Shown here: positions 50,525-56,895 of the stretch, piece after piece
How positions within the stretch are numbered: position 1 is the stretch's first letter
How the letters are laid out: every line of letters begins with the position of its first letter
Assembly: GCA_017631435.1 (NCBI GenBank)
Contig: JAGBTG010000001.1
Location: forward strand, 1-56,895
DNA length: 56,895 nucleotides
Reading direction: 5' to 3'
Source: Bacteroidales bacterium
Lineage (GTDB): Bacteria > Bacteroidota > Bacteroidia > Bacteroidales > UBA932
Translations under genes and position numbers: made by a program
Notes under the pieces: generated by a model
What the model was told of the DNA's origin: nothing
Database searches by the model: none
The model's input: the letters and a program-made list of their open reading frames with translations, nothing else

Positions 50525-50555
50525 AAAGGGTGTCCTTGCAATTGGGACACCCTTT
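50525..50555. terminator. Terminator between the CoA-transferase gene and higA
   Basis: Perfect 11-bp arms AAAGGGTGTCC and GGACACCCTTT with a 9-nt loop, between two convergent genes. Confidence 0.8.
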
Positions 50556-50561
50556 ACACAT

Positions 50562-50867
50562 TTATAAAATTGTAACACTAACCCGTTTTCCCAGACTCTC
50601 GAAGATTCTGAAAAGAGTTTTCAATTGAATATCCGATTTACCATTTTCAAGACGCGATATATATGTTTTCTTCGTGCCTACCTTTTCCGCAAGCTGCTCT
50701 TGAGTAAGTCCCGCCTTCAAACGTTCCTCGCGCAGTGTTTGAGCAAGACAGAAAGCTTCTGTTTCTCTATCAAACTCTTCCCTTTTATGTGACCCAGGTT
50801 TTCCGAACTCTGCATCCAGCAACTCATCCAAGTTACTGCAATTCATAATAATATCTTTATTCTTCAT
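50562..50867 (-). CDS. higA: HigA-type antitoxin (XRE family)
   Basis: About 101 residues. The N-terminal part (NLDELLDAEFGKPGSHKREE) is typical of HigA antitoxins; the C-terminal XRE helix-turn-helix (about 45-98; GLTQEQLAEKVGTKKTYISR) binds DNA. The ATG at 50867 comes 4 nt after the toxin stop; an upstream ATG at 50885 would overlap the toxin gene by 14 bp, and a downstream one exists at residue 8. Toxin before antitoxin is the higBA order. Probably represses the operon through the palindrome at 51223-51240. Confidence 0.88.
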   Translation of the reverse strand: MKNKDIIMNCSNLDELLDAEFGKPGSHKREEFDRETEAFCLAQTLREERLKAGLTQEQLAEKVGTKKTYISRLENGKSDIQLKTLFRIFESLGKRVSVTIL

Positions 50868-50871
50868 ATTT

Positions 50872-51207
50872 TTACTTTCCTTCAAAATATTCTCTCCTCA
50901 ATCTATCCGCCTTCTCAATCTCATCAAGGGGTGTCTTTTGAGATTTTTTCTGGAATCCATTAAACAAGATTACTAACGAGTCTTTATCAAAACAACAGAA
51001 TATTCTATAGATATTTCCCGCAAACTCTATTCTAATTTCATACAATCCTTTTTTCCCTTGGATACTCTTGAATATAGACACAGGCAGTCTGTCTATAGTC
51101 TGAATCCACACAAGAACCTGCAAAATCTTTCGCCTTACTTTTTCTTCCTGCTCTATAAAAAACTCTTTAAAATAATTCTTATAGAATCGTATCTCCCTCC
51201 TGGCCAT
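50872..51207 (-). CDS. higB: HigB/RelE-superfamily toxin
   Basis: A 111-residue RelE-fold protein of the phage-derived Gp49-like/HigB group: ARREIRFYKNYFKEFF, then GKKGLYEIRIEFAGNIYRIF and FNGFQKKSQKTPLDEIEKA are diagnostic. Such toxins are ribosome-dependent mRNA endonucleases that are neutralised by the antitoxin. The gene pair is small, self-contained and lies between housekeeping genes, as is common for mobile toxin-antitoxin modules; no flanking repeat is seen. Confidence 0.9.
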   Translation of the reverse strand: MARREIRFYKNYFKEFFIEQEEKVRRKILQVLVWIQTIDRLPVSIFKSIQGKKGLYEIRIEFAGNIYRIFCCFDKDSLVILFNGFQKKSQKTPLDEIEKADRLRREYFEGK

Positions 51208-51218
51208 AAATACAAACG

Positions 51219-51250
51219 CAAAGTTAACTAAATAGTTTACCTAATCCAAA
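51219..51250 (-). promoter_or_regulatory. higBA promoter with operator palindrome
   Basis: Minus strand: TTTG (51247-51250), 20-nt spacer, TAACTTTG (51219-51226). Between them lies the imperfect 18-bp palindrome GTTAACTAAATAGTTTAC (51223-51240), with core AACTA-N2-TAGTT. It is a likely HigA binding site that would block polymerase. Confidence 0.65.
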
Positions 51251-51260
51251 TATTTTCCTT

Positions 51261-52343
51261 TCACAGCAGCACATAGTTCTTGGTATTCTTGATTCCAATA
51301 TACCCGAAGTAGGATTCAACAACGGTTCCGGTAATAAGGACCGGAGAGCCAAGGCGGTACGGGTTGGTTACAAGATTGAGGGCATCTCTTACTGCTCCGC
51401 TGGGAAGTTCTACAGCAAACATGTCCAACCTGTTCCTTTCTGTCATGGCAGGGGCTATGACTATTGCCGATTTTGACGAGAACGGAGGACCTATCCTTAT
51501 TGTTGCAGTGGTGGGATCGCCACCAATGATGTATCCGAAAACCTGTACCTTCTCTCCAATATGGGATTTGGCCTCTTCTATGGACAGTGCTCCGGCAGGT
51601 ATCTTCAGACCAAGATTGTAATCAAATGAAATCCAGTCTCTTGTAGTGTCCACATCTATATTGATAATTGATGCGGTGGTATTGCTCTCCGCATACGCAA
51701 GGTTCATGGTTACCATCTGGCCCGCCTGCAATGTCTTTGACAGAAGCACCGTATCTGCAACTCCATTATTGTATACCAGATTGAATCCTTCCGTTGAGAC
51801 ATAAGCATATTTGTCCTGGCCATAATCGTATGCAAGGTCTTTTTCATTCTGCCTTATACAAACGCCTTTTCCGGGAAACCTTGCAATGAAATCATTTGAG
51901 AACTTGAGTCTAAGGCCTGCATTCATCTGCCTGCACATGAAGGATATCTTTGTCTGCTCACCCTCACCAACCACAATGGTCTGCTCGTCTCCAAACTGGG
52001 GCTGGGAGAACTTTGGCGGAACAAACCTTGCAGAATAGAGCCCCACATCATAGCTGCCGGGAGCAACAACTATTACTTCCGGTCTTTGGCCGTATGCACC
52101 GTCATAGACTTTATCGCCCGAGGTAGAGTAAATTTTAAGGATAAAATTGTTGGTATCAGTATCAACACCGCTTTTGAGAAAGGTCCCGTCTGAAACCAGC
52201 CCATCCGGAACATTCCCTATTGCCAGAGTTATGGCCCCCGGTTCCCGTACGGGCTCAAGATTGAAACGGGTACATCCTGCAACAACTGACAAAATTGCAG
52301 CTGCACAAACTGCCGCAACTGCACATGAAAACTTTTTCTTCAT
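51261..52343 (-). CDS. DUF4493/DUF6359-type lipoprotein
   Basis: A 360-residue protein. The start at 52343 follows an unusually clear Shine-Dalgarno (GGGAGGAAAAAGT) and begins a lipoprotein signal (FSCAVAAVCAAAILSVVAGC, cysteine 24). The N-terminal half (about 30-245; VYDGAYGQRPEVIVVAPGSY and YSARFVPPKFSQPQFGDEQT) matches DUF4493. The C-terminal half (about 255-360; VQVFGYIIGGDPTTATIRIG, ELPSGAVRDALNLVTNPYRLG) matches the OB-fold-like DUF6359. Such proteins are surface or periplasmic in gut Bacteroidota, of unknown function. The -7 box TACTTTTG is at 52380-52387, minus strand. Confidence 0.85.
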   Translation of the reverse strand: MKKKFSCAVAAVCAAAILSVVAGCTRFNLEPVREPGAITLAIGNVPDGLVSDGTFLKSGVDTDTNNFILKIYSTSGDKVYDGAYGQRPEVIVVAPGSYDVGLYSARFVPPKFSQPQFGDEQTIVVGEGEQTKISFMCRQMNAGLRLKFSNDFIARFPGKGVCIRQNEKDLAYDYGQDKYAYVSTEGFNLVYNNGVADTVLLSKTLQAGQMVTMNLAYAESNTTASIINIDVDTTRDWISFDYNLGLKIPAGALSIEEAKSHIGEKVQVFGYIIGGDPTTATIRIGPPFSSKSAIVIAPAMTERNRLDMFAVELPSGAVRDALNLVTNPYRLGSPVLITGTVVESYFGYIGIKNTKNYVLL

Positions 52344-52410
52344 ACTTTTTCCTCCCTGCATTTAGTTAGTTATCGGGAGCAAAAGTACCCCTTACATAGG
52401 GCCGAGCATG

Positions 52411-52481
52411 CCTGAAAAAGAAAAAGTTTGGAAGTGGAGTAAAATTTTGCTTTTTCCTAAAAAAATTTACTCAATTTCAGG
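52411..52481. repeat. Nested inverted repeats upstream of the DUF4493 gene
   Basis: An outer stem CCTGAAA (52411-52417) / TTTCAGG (52475-52481) encloses an inner stem GAGTAAA (52437-52443) / TTTACTC (52466-52472) that continues as TTTT/AAAA after a bulge. It lies just upstream of the DUF4493 promoter. Confidence 0.5.
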
Positions 52482-52483
52482 AA

Positions 52484-52524
52484 AATTTCGCGGGGCTGCC
52501 CCTCTCTACAAAGGACAGCCCCGC
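52484..52524 (-). terminator. Terminator of the UvrD-like helicase gene
   Basis: Arms GCGGGGCTG (52490-52498) and CAGCCCCGC (52516-52524) with further GG/CC pairing inside; downstream on the minus strand AAATTTT gives a short T-run. Confidence 0.65.
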
Positions 52525-52574
52525 TACTTGTACCTAAACTTAAACTATGAAAAACTTCAATGCAAATTTAGCAA

Positions 52575-55052
52575 TTACTGTGCCACTACCCTAAACTTGG
52601 CGAATTTCAAAAGTAGAGTTTTTTGGCCCGAATCTCTAAAGTCCACAACCGCCTTACGGCTGGTAACATCCCCCTCGAGGGAAATTACCACACCTATACC
52701 AAAACGGTCATGCTCTATTGTCTGTCCAACCTCAACCACTGCAGGGGAATCTGGAGTGAAGTTTGCAGGGGCAGCCTTCCTCTGCGGAACAAACCCTGCC
52801 GGAGGGTTAACCCTTTGCTGTACACCGCTGCCAGCGCCCTGATATCCGCTACCACCCGGCCGGCCGGCATTTACCCCCTGCACAGGAGTTCCCTGCCTTC
52901 CTGGGAACCTCTGTCCTCCCTGCGAAGGATATCCCTGGCCTCCCCTCTGATGTACTCCACCTTGGGAGGTTCTGGAGGATGGATACTGTCGGGATGAAGA
53001 AAAGTCATCATATTTTGTGCTGAGTTCCTCTTCCCAATCTGTGAGAGGATTGAGGATATACTCCTTGTCTATCTCCTTTATAAACCTGCTTGGGGGGTTG
53101 CTCACATGGTTGCCCCATTTGGTCCTGCTTTGTGCAAAAGATAGTTTCACCCCCTTGCCGGCCCTGGTCACAGCCACATAGAATAGCCTGCGCTCCTCCT
53201 CCATATCCTGCTCGGTGGCCATTCCCATTCCCTGAGAAGGGAACAAGTTCTCCTCCATTCCCACTATATATACATACGGGAACTCCAGACCTTTGGATGA
53301 GTGCACTGTCATGAGGGCTATCTTGTTCTTGTCGTCCTCGGTCTCCTTGCCGTCGAGATCACTTATAAGGGATACATTCTCAAGGTAGAGGTCCAATGTA
53401 ACAATTGGAATATCCTCCCCCTCCTGTGCCAACTGCTCATACTCTTCCTCTCCATCCTCCACAAACTCCTTTATTGAATTGAACAGCTCCTCCACGTTCT
53501 GAACCCTGCCTTGAGCCTCAAGGGTTGTATCGAGTTTCATATAATCCAGGATACCGAACCGGCTGTTCACCTCCATTGCCAGGGTGTAGGCATCTGTATA
53601 GTCCATCTTCTCCCTCAGTGCCTCAATTCCTTCAATGAAATGCTTCATTTTTGTGGCAGTCCCCTGCTTTATCCCAAACTCCGCAAGGTTTACCGTCTTT
53701 ACAGCCTCAAACATTGAGAGTTCCTTGGCTGCAGCAGCCTCTTTCAAGCGGCCCAGCGAAGTGTCACCAATACCCCTTGCCGGGAAATTGACCACCCTCT
53801 TGAACGCCTCATCATCCTTTATGTTTGAAACCAGTTTGAGGTAGGCCAGCATATCCTTCACCTCAGCACGCTCATAGAACGAATGGCCGGCAAAAATCCT
53901 GTACGGCATGTTCCTCTTCCTGAGTGCCTCCTCAATTACACGGCTCTGCGCATTGGTACGGTACAGGATGGCAAAACTGCTGTACGGTTCCTGGGTCCTG
54001 CGCACCTGTGCCATGATGGAAGAGGCCACAAGAGATCCCTCCTCATGCTCTGTATAGGCACTTATCAGTTCTATAAGTTCTCCCCTCTCCCCCTCCGAGA
54101 AGCATTTCTTCTTCAGCTGCATCTTATTTTTGGCAATGAGGGAGTTGGCCGCATTCACAATGGTTTGGGTAGAGCGGTAGTTCTGCTCCAGCCTGTACTC
54201 CTTTGCCTGCGGATAGTCTTTCCTGAAATTGAGGATATTCTCAATCCTGGCACCACGGAAACTATAGATACTCTGGGCATCATCACCCACCACAGAGATA
54301 TTCTGGTGTACTCCCGACAATTTTTTGATTATCAGATACTGCGCATAATTGGTATCCTGATACTCATCCACCATCACGAACTTGAACCTGCTGCGGATAC
54401 GCTCCATGGCATCGGGAAAATCCCTGAACAGGATATTGGTAAAAAGGAGGATATCATCAAAATCCATGGCACCGGCCTGACGGCATTTCTTTGCATACTC
54501 CCTGTAGATTTCCCAAATCCTCGGCTTCTTTGCTGCCGAGTCATTCTGGATAAGGGTACTGTTGCGGCCGTACGACTCTGCTGTAACCAGATTGTTCTTG
54601 GCCATGGAAATGCGGCTGTGTACCTCGTTTGGCTTGTATATCTTGTCATCCAGCTGCAGTTCCTTTATGCAGGCCTTTATCACATTGCGGCTATCTGTAG
54701 TGTCATAGATGGAAAAGGTCTTTGGAAAGCCCAGAAGTTCAGCCTCTTCCCTGAGGAATCTGATGAAGATTGAGTGGAATGTTCCCATATACAGACGGCG
54801 CGCCCTCCCCTCTCCAATAAGGGATGCAATACGCTCCTTCATCTCACGTGCCGCCTTGTTGGTAAATGTAAGTGCCAGAATGGAAGCCGGATCATGCCCC
54901 TGGCTCAAGATGTTTGCAATTCTGCAAGTAAGCACCTTTGTTTTTCCACTACCTGCTCCAGCTATTATCAGCTGCGGCCCTTCAATATCGCTAACTGCCT
55001 GATATTGTGCAGGATTCAACCCCTTAAAAATTTGCTCTCCAACCTGTTCCAT
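52575..55052 (-). CDS. UvrD/PcrA-type superfamily 1 DNA helicase
   Basis: An 825-residue helicase. Walker A AGAGSGKTKVLTCRI lies at about residues 32-46, motif Ia LALTFTNKAAREM, motif II MVDEYQDTNYAQY, motif III GDDAQSIYSFRGA, motif IV LEQNYRSTQ, motif V MTVHSSKGLEFPYVY and motif VI RRLFYVAVTRA. A Gly/Gln/Pro-rich disordered tail (about 685-765) leads to a PcrA C-terminal Tudor-like domain (IEHDRFGIGVVISLEGD) that in PcrA contacts RNA polymerase. It unwinds DNA in repair and replication restart. The promoter (TTTG, 20 nt, TAGTTTTG) ends 7 nt before the ATG, implying a leaderless mRNA. Confidence 0.94.
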   Translation of the reverse strand: MEQVGEQIFKGLNPAQYQAVSDIEGPQLIIAGAGSGKTKVLTCRIANILSQGHDPASILALTFTNKAAREMKERIASLIGEGRARRLYMGTFHSIFIRFLREEAELLGFPKTFSIYDTTDSRNVIKACIKELQLDDKIYKPNEVHSRISMAKNNLVTAESYGRNSTLIQNDSAAKKPRIWEIYREYAKKCRQAGAMDFDDILLFTNILFRDFPDAMERIRSRFKFVMVDEYQDTNYAQYLIIKKLSGVHQNISVVGDDAQSIYSFRGARIENILNFRKDYPQAKEYRLEQNYRSTQTIVNAANSLIAKNKMQLKKKCFSEGERGELIELISAYTEHEEGSLVASSIMAQVRRTQEPYSSFAILYRTNAQSRVIEEALRKRNMPYRIFAGHSFYERAEVKDMLAYLKLVSNIKDDEAFKRVVNFPARGIGDTSLGRLKEAAAAKELSMFEAVKTVNLAEFGIKQGTATKMKHFIEGIEALREKMDYTDAYTLAMEVNSRFGILDYMKLDTTLEAQGRVQNVEELFNSIKEFVEDGEEEYEQLAQEGEDIPIVTLDLYLENVSLISDLDGKETEDDKNKIALMTVHSSKGLEFPYVYIVGMEENLFPSQGMGMATEQDMEEERRLFYVAVTRAGKGVKLSFAQSRTKWGNHVSNPPSRFIKEIDKEYILNPLTDWEEELSTKYDDFSSSRQYPSSRTSQGGVHQRGGQGYPSQGGQRFPGRQGTPVQGVNAGRPGGSGYQGAGSGVQQRVNPPAGFVPQRKAAPANFTPDSPAVVEVGQTIEHDRFGIGVVISLEGDVTSRKAVVDFRDSGQKTLLLKFAKFRVVAQ

Positions 55053-55059
55053 AATGGTG

Positions 55060-55091
55060 CAAAACTACGCTCTAAAAAAACAAAAAACAAA
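55060..55091 (-). promoter_or_regulatory. Promoter of the UvrD-like gene
   Basis: Minus strand: TTTG (55088-55091), 20-nt spacer, TAGTTTTG (55060-55067), then CACCATT and the ATG. Confidence 0.7.
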
Positions 55092-55125
55092 ACCTAAAAT
55101 GCTTACTTATTATTAATATATTGTG

Positions 55126-55133
55126 TACATTTG
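55126..55133 (+). promoter_or_regulatory. -7 box of the nqr operon
   Basis: TACATTTG, giving a leader of about 12 nt to the ATG at 55152. It rules out the in-frame start at 55131. Confidence 0.65.
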
Positions 55134-55151
55134 CGCAAAATTTCTGAAATA

Positions 55152-56531
55152 ATGATTAAACATATTCACTTAAACAAAGGACTGGACATTCCTGTTAAGG
55201 GAGCGGCAGAGCTGAAAGTTGAAAAAAACATTATCTCGGAGGTAGTTTCTGTAAAACCTGTCAACTTTAAGAACCTTACCCCTAAACTCATGGTGAGAGA
55301 GGGTGACGAGGTAAAAGCTGGCAGTATTTTGTTTGTAGACAAATACCATCCTGAGATTGGTTTTGCTTCCCCTGTTAGCGGAACAGTTGAGTCAGTAGTA
55401 AGGGGCGAGAAACGCAAACTCTTTGAGGTTCGCGTAAAGGCTGCCCAGACTACAGATTACATTAAATTTGTGACTCCTGAGCTTGGCAAGGCCACTGCAG
55501 AGGAGATTAAGAAAGTTCTTTTGGAGAGCGGCTTGTGGGCAGCATTGAAACAGAGACCTTACGGTACTGTTGCAAACCCTGCAGACGAGCCAAGGGCTAT
55601 CTTCGTTTCGGCGTTTGATTCTGCACCTCTTGCTCCAGACTACAACTTCACACTTAAAGATGAGGCTGCAAACCTTCAGGTTGCAGTTGATGTCCTCAAC
55701 AAACTTACCAAAGGCGGTGTATTTGTTGGTGTGAACGGCAAGTCTGCTGCAAATTCTCCTTTCAGCAAACTTCAGAACGTTAAGGTTTACGGTTTCTCAG
55801 GTGCACATCCTGCTGGAAACGTTGGTGTTCAGATCAACAACATCGCCCCTATCAACAAGGGTGAGGTTGTCTGGACCATTGACCCTATGTTCATGGTTGC
55901 TCTAGGAAAGCTTTTCACAAAAGGAATCTACGATGTTACCAGAACCATTGCAGTTGCAGGCAACAGGGTTGAGAAACCTTGCTATGTAACCTGTGTTCCA
56001 GGTACACAGATCAAGGACCTTGATTTCCTTGTAAGCAAGAAAGAGGTTGAGATCTGCGACCAGGAGTGCGGATGCCGTTATATCAGCGGTAACGTACTTA
56101 CAGGAAACAATGTAGGCGCTGAGGGTTCATTGGACTTCTACAGCAACATGGTTTCTGTAATCTCTGAGGGTAACTACTATGAGATGTTCGGTTGGGTTAA
56201 ACCAATCAGAAGCAAGAAGTTCAGCTTCTCAAAATCTTATTTCTCATGGTTGACCCCTAAAAAGAAATATAAAGTTGATACAAATACCAACGGTGGCCAG
56301 AGAGCATTTGTTGTATCAGACGTATACGGCAAGGTGCTTCCTATGGACATCTATCCTGTATATCTTCTTAAGGCTATCCTTGCAGAGGACATTGACAAGA
56401 TGGAGCAGCTTGGTATCTACGAGGTAATTGAGGAGGACTTGGCTCTTTGCGAGTATGTATGCCCTTCAAAGATTGACATCCAGGATATTGTTGCCAAAGG
56501 TATTGCAACAATGATTAAAGAAATGGCTTAA
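55152..56531 (+). CDS. nqrA: Na+-translocating NADH:quinone oxidoreductase subunit A
   Basis: A 459-residue NqrA. Recognised by IHLNKGLDIPVKGAAE at the N-terminus, KPVNFKNLTPKLMVREGDEV, the RnfC-like SLBB region and the ending LALCEYVCPSKIDIQDIVAK. NqrA is the cytosolic, quinone-binding peripheral subunit of the six-subunit Na+ pump that oxidises NADH and drives a sodium gradient. It is the first gene of the operon; nqrB starts 11 bp downstream. Codon use is biased as in highly expressed genes. Confidence 0.95.
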   Translation: MIKHIHLNKGLDIPVKGAAELKVEKNIISEVVSVKPVNFKNLTPKLMVREGDEVKAGSILFVDKYHPEIGFASPVSGTVESVVRGEKRKLFEVRVKAAQTTDYIKFVTPELGKATAEEIKKVLLESGLWAALKQRPYGTVANPADEPRAIFVSAFDSAPLAPDYNFTLKDEAANLQVAVDVLNKLTKGGVFVGVNGKSAANSPFSKLQNVKVYGFSGAHPAGNVGVQINNIAPINKGEVVWTIDPMFMVALGKLFTKGIYDVTRTIAVAGNRVEKPCYVTCVPGTQIKDLDFLVSKKEVEICDQECGCRYISGNVLTGNNVGAEGSLDFYSNMVSVISEGNYYEMFGWVKPIRSKKFSFSKSYFSWLTPKKKYKVDTNTNGGQRAFVVSDVYGKVLPMDIYPVYLLKAILAEDIDKMEQLGIYEVIEEDLALCEYVCPSKIDIQDIVAKGIATMIKEMA

Positions 56532-56542
56532 AACGGAGTAGT

Positions 56543-56895
56543 ATGAAATCACTTTTGAATTTTGTTGAAAAAATTAAGCCAACCTTCAGCAAGGGTGGCA
56601 AATTGGGTTTTCTGCACTCTACTTTTGATGCCTTTGAGACCTTCCTTTTTGTTCCAAACACTGTAACAAAAAGCGGTTCGCACATCAGAGACTGCGTTGA
56701 CCTTAAAAGAGTAATGACCGTTGTAATCATTGCCCTTATGCCTGCTTTGGCATTTGGTATCTGGAATGTTGGAGAGCAGCATTCAATTGCATTCGGTCTT
56801 GATATGAGCTTCATTGAGAAAGTATGGTTCGGACTATTGAAAGTACTTCCTCTTATTATTGTTTCTTACGTTGTAGGTTTGGGAATTGAGTTCAT
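56543..56895 (+). CDS. nqrB: Na+-translocating NADH:quinone oxidoreductase subunit B (3' end outside window)
   Basis: The first 117 residues of NqrB: a cytosolic N-terminus (FVEKIKPTFSKGGKLGFLHS, TFLFVPNTVTKSGSHIRDCV) and the first membrane segments (VMTVVIIALMPALAFGIWNV and VLPLIIVSYVVGLGIEF). NqrB is the large membrane subunit with a covalently bound FMN, and part of the sodium channel. A GGAG ribosome-binding site lies before the ATG. The flavin-attachment threonine lies beyond the window. Confidence 0.93.
   Translation, partial: MKSLLNFVEKIKPTFSKGGKLGFLHSTFDAFETFLFVPNTVTKSGSHIRDCVDLKRVMTVVIIALMPALAFGIWNVGEQHSIAFGLDMSFIEKVWFGLLKVLPLIIVSYVVGLGIEF

Noticed and set aside
1-56895. Insertion sequences, prophage or genomic island borders
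   Set aside because: No transposase, integrase, phage structural gene or attachment-site repeat was seen; the ORF6N and higBA genes alone do not define an element.

Overview
The window is a piece of a Bacteroidota (order Bacteroidales-like) chromosome. The evidence is lineage-specific gene families (DUF4293, DUF3822, DUF4493/DUF6359-type lipoprotein, macroglobulin/TonB-plug surface proteins, short CstA, AsnA, Nqr complex), lipoprotein and Sec signal peptides of Bacteroidota style, and many promoters of the Bacteroidota type (-33 TTTG, 19-20 nt, -7 TAnnTTTG). Genes are densely packed, mostly housekeeping, with no insertion sequence, prophage or CRISPR array.

Layout. 1-6.5 kb: two head-to-tail copies of a large exported macroglobulin/plug protein (the first cut by the window edge), an ORF6N gene between them, and a PAS-LuxR regulator. 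6.5-13.2 kb (minus strand): TPR protein, DUF4293 and nucleoside phosphorylase; enolase; M28 peptidase and transglycosylase. 13.2-24.4 kb (minus): M13 peptidase, then a compact amidase-uvrB-relA-like-uvrA gene string that joins nucleotide excision repair to an alarmone synthetase. 24.6-30.4 kb (minus): two more copies of the macroglobulin/plug protein, with a decayed ORF6N gene between them. The four paralogues thus form two pairs in inverted orientation around about 19 kb of housekeeping genes. 30.6-41.4 kb: SDR, CstA, AsnA, a phosphoesterase/barrel pair, an acyl-CoA ligase with its XRE-cupin regulator, glutaminase, a truncated LysR gene and a serine hydrolase. 41.4-51.2 kb: two tRNA-Asp genes, RsmD/DUF3822, a pilin-like protein, a DHH phosphoesterase, two FKBP lipoproteins, RF1, TcdA, MazG, a CoA-transferase and a higBA toxin-antitoxin pair. 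51.2-56.9 kb: DUF4493 lipoprotein, UvrD/PcrA helicase, nqrA and the start of nqrB.

Most unusual non-coding structure: (i) a 127-bp cloverleaf of four abutting palindromes directly after eno, sharing an ACGTCGTC core with three other gene-3'-end elements; (ii) a dispersed YGTCGGGAD word, 43 copies counted by eye, about seven times expectation, equal on both strands and absent from the first 7.1 kb; (iii) an identical TTACAC-N4-GTGTAA palindrome upstream of the LuxR gene and at about -44 of one surface-protein promoter, next to a C9 tract; (iv) 102-bp tandem repeats with a 51-bp sub-period between uvrA and the M13 gene; (v) several genes whose start codon lies exactly 7 nt after the -7 box, implying leaderless mRNAs. 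Start codons were moved downstream wherever a promoter or signal peptide showed the longest frame to be wrong. Family assignments come from recognised motifs, without any database search.
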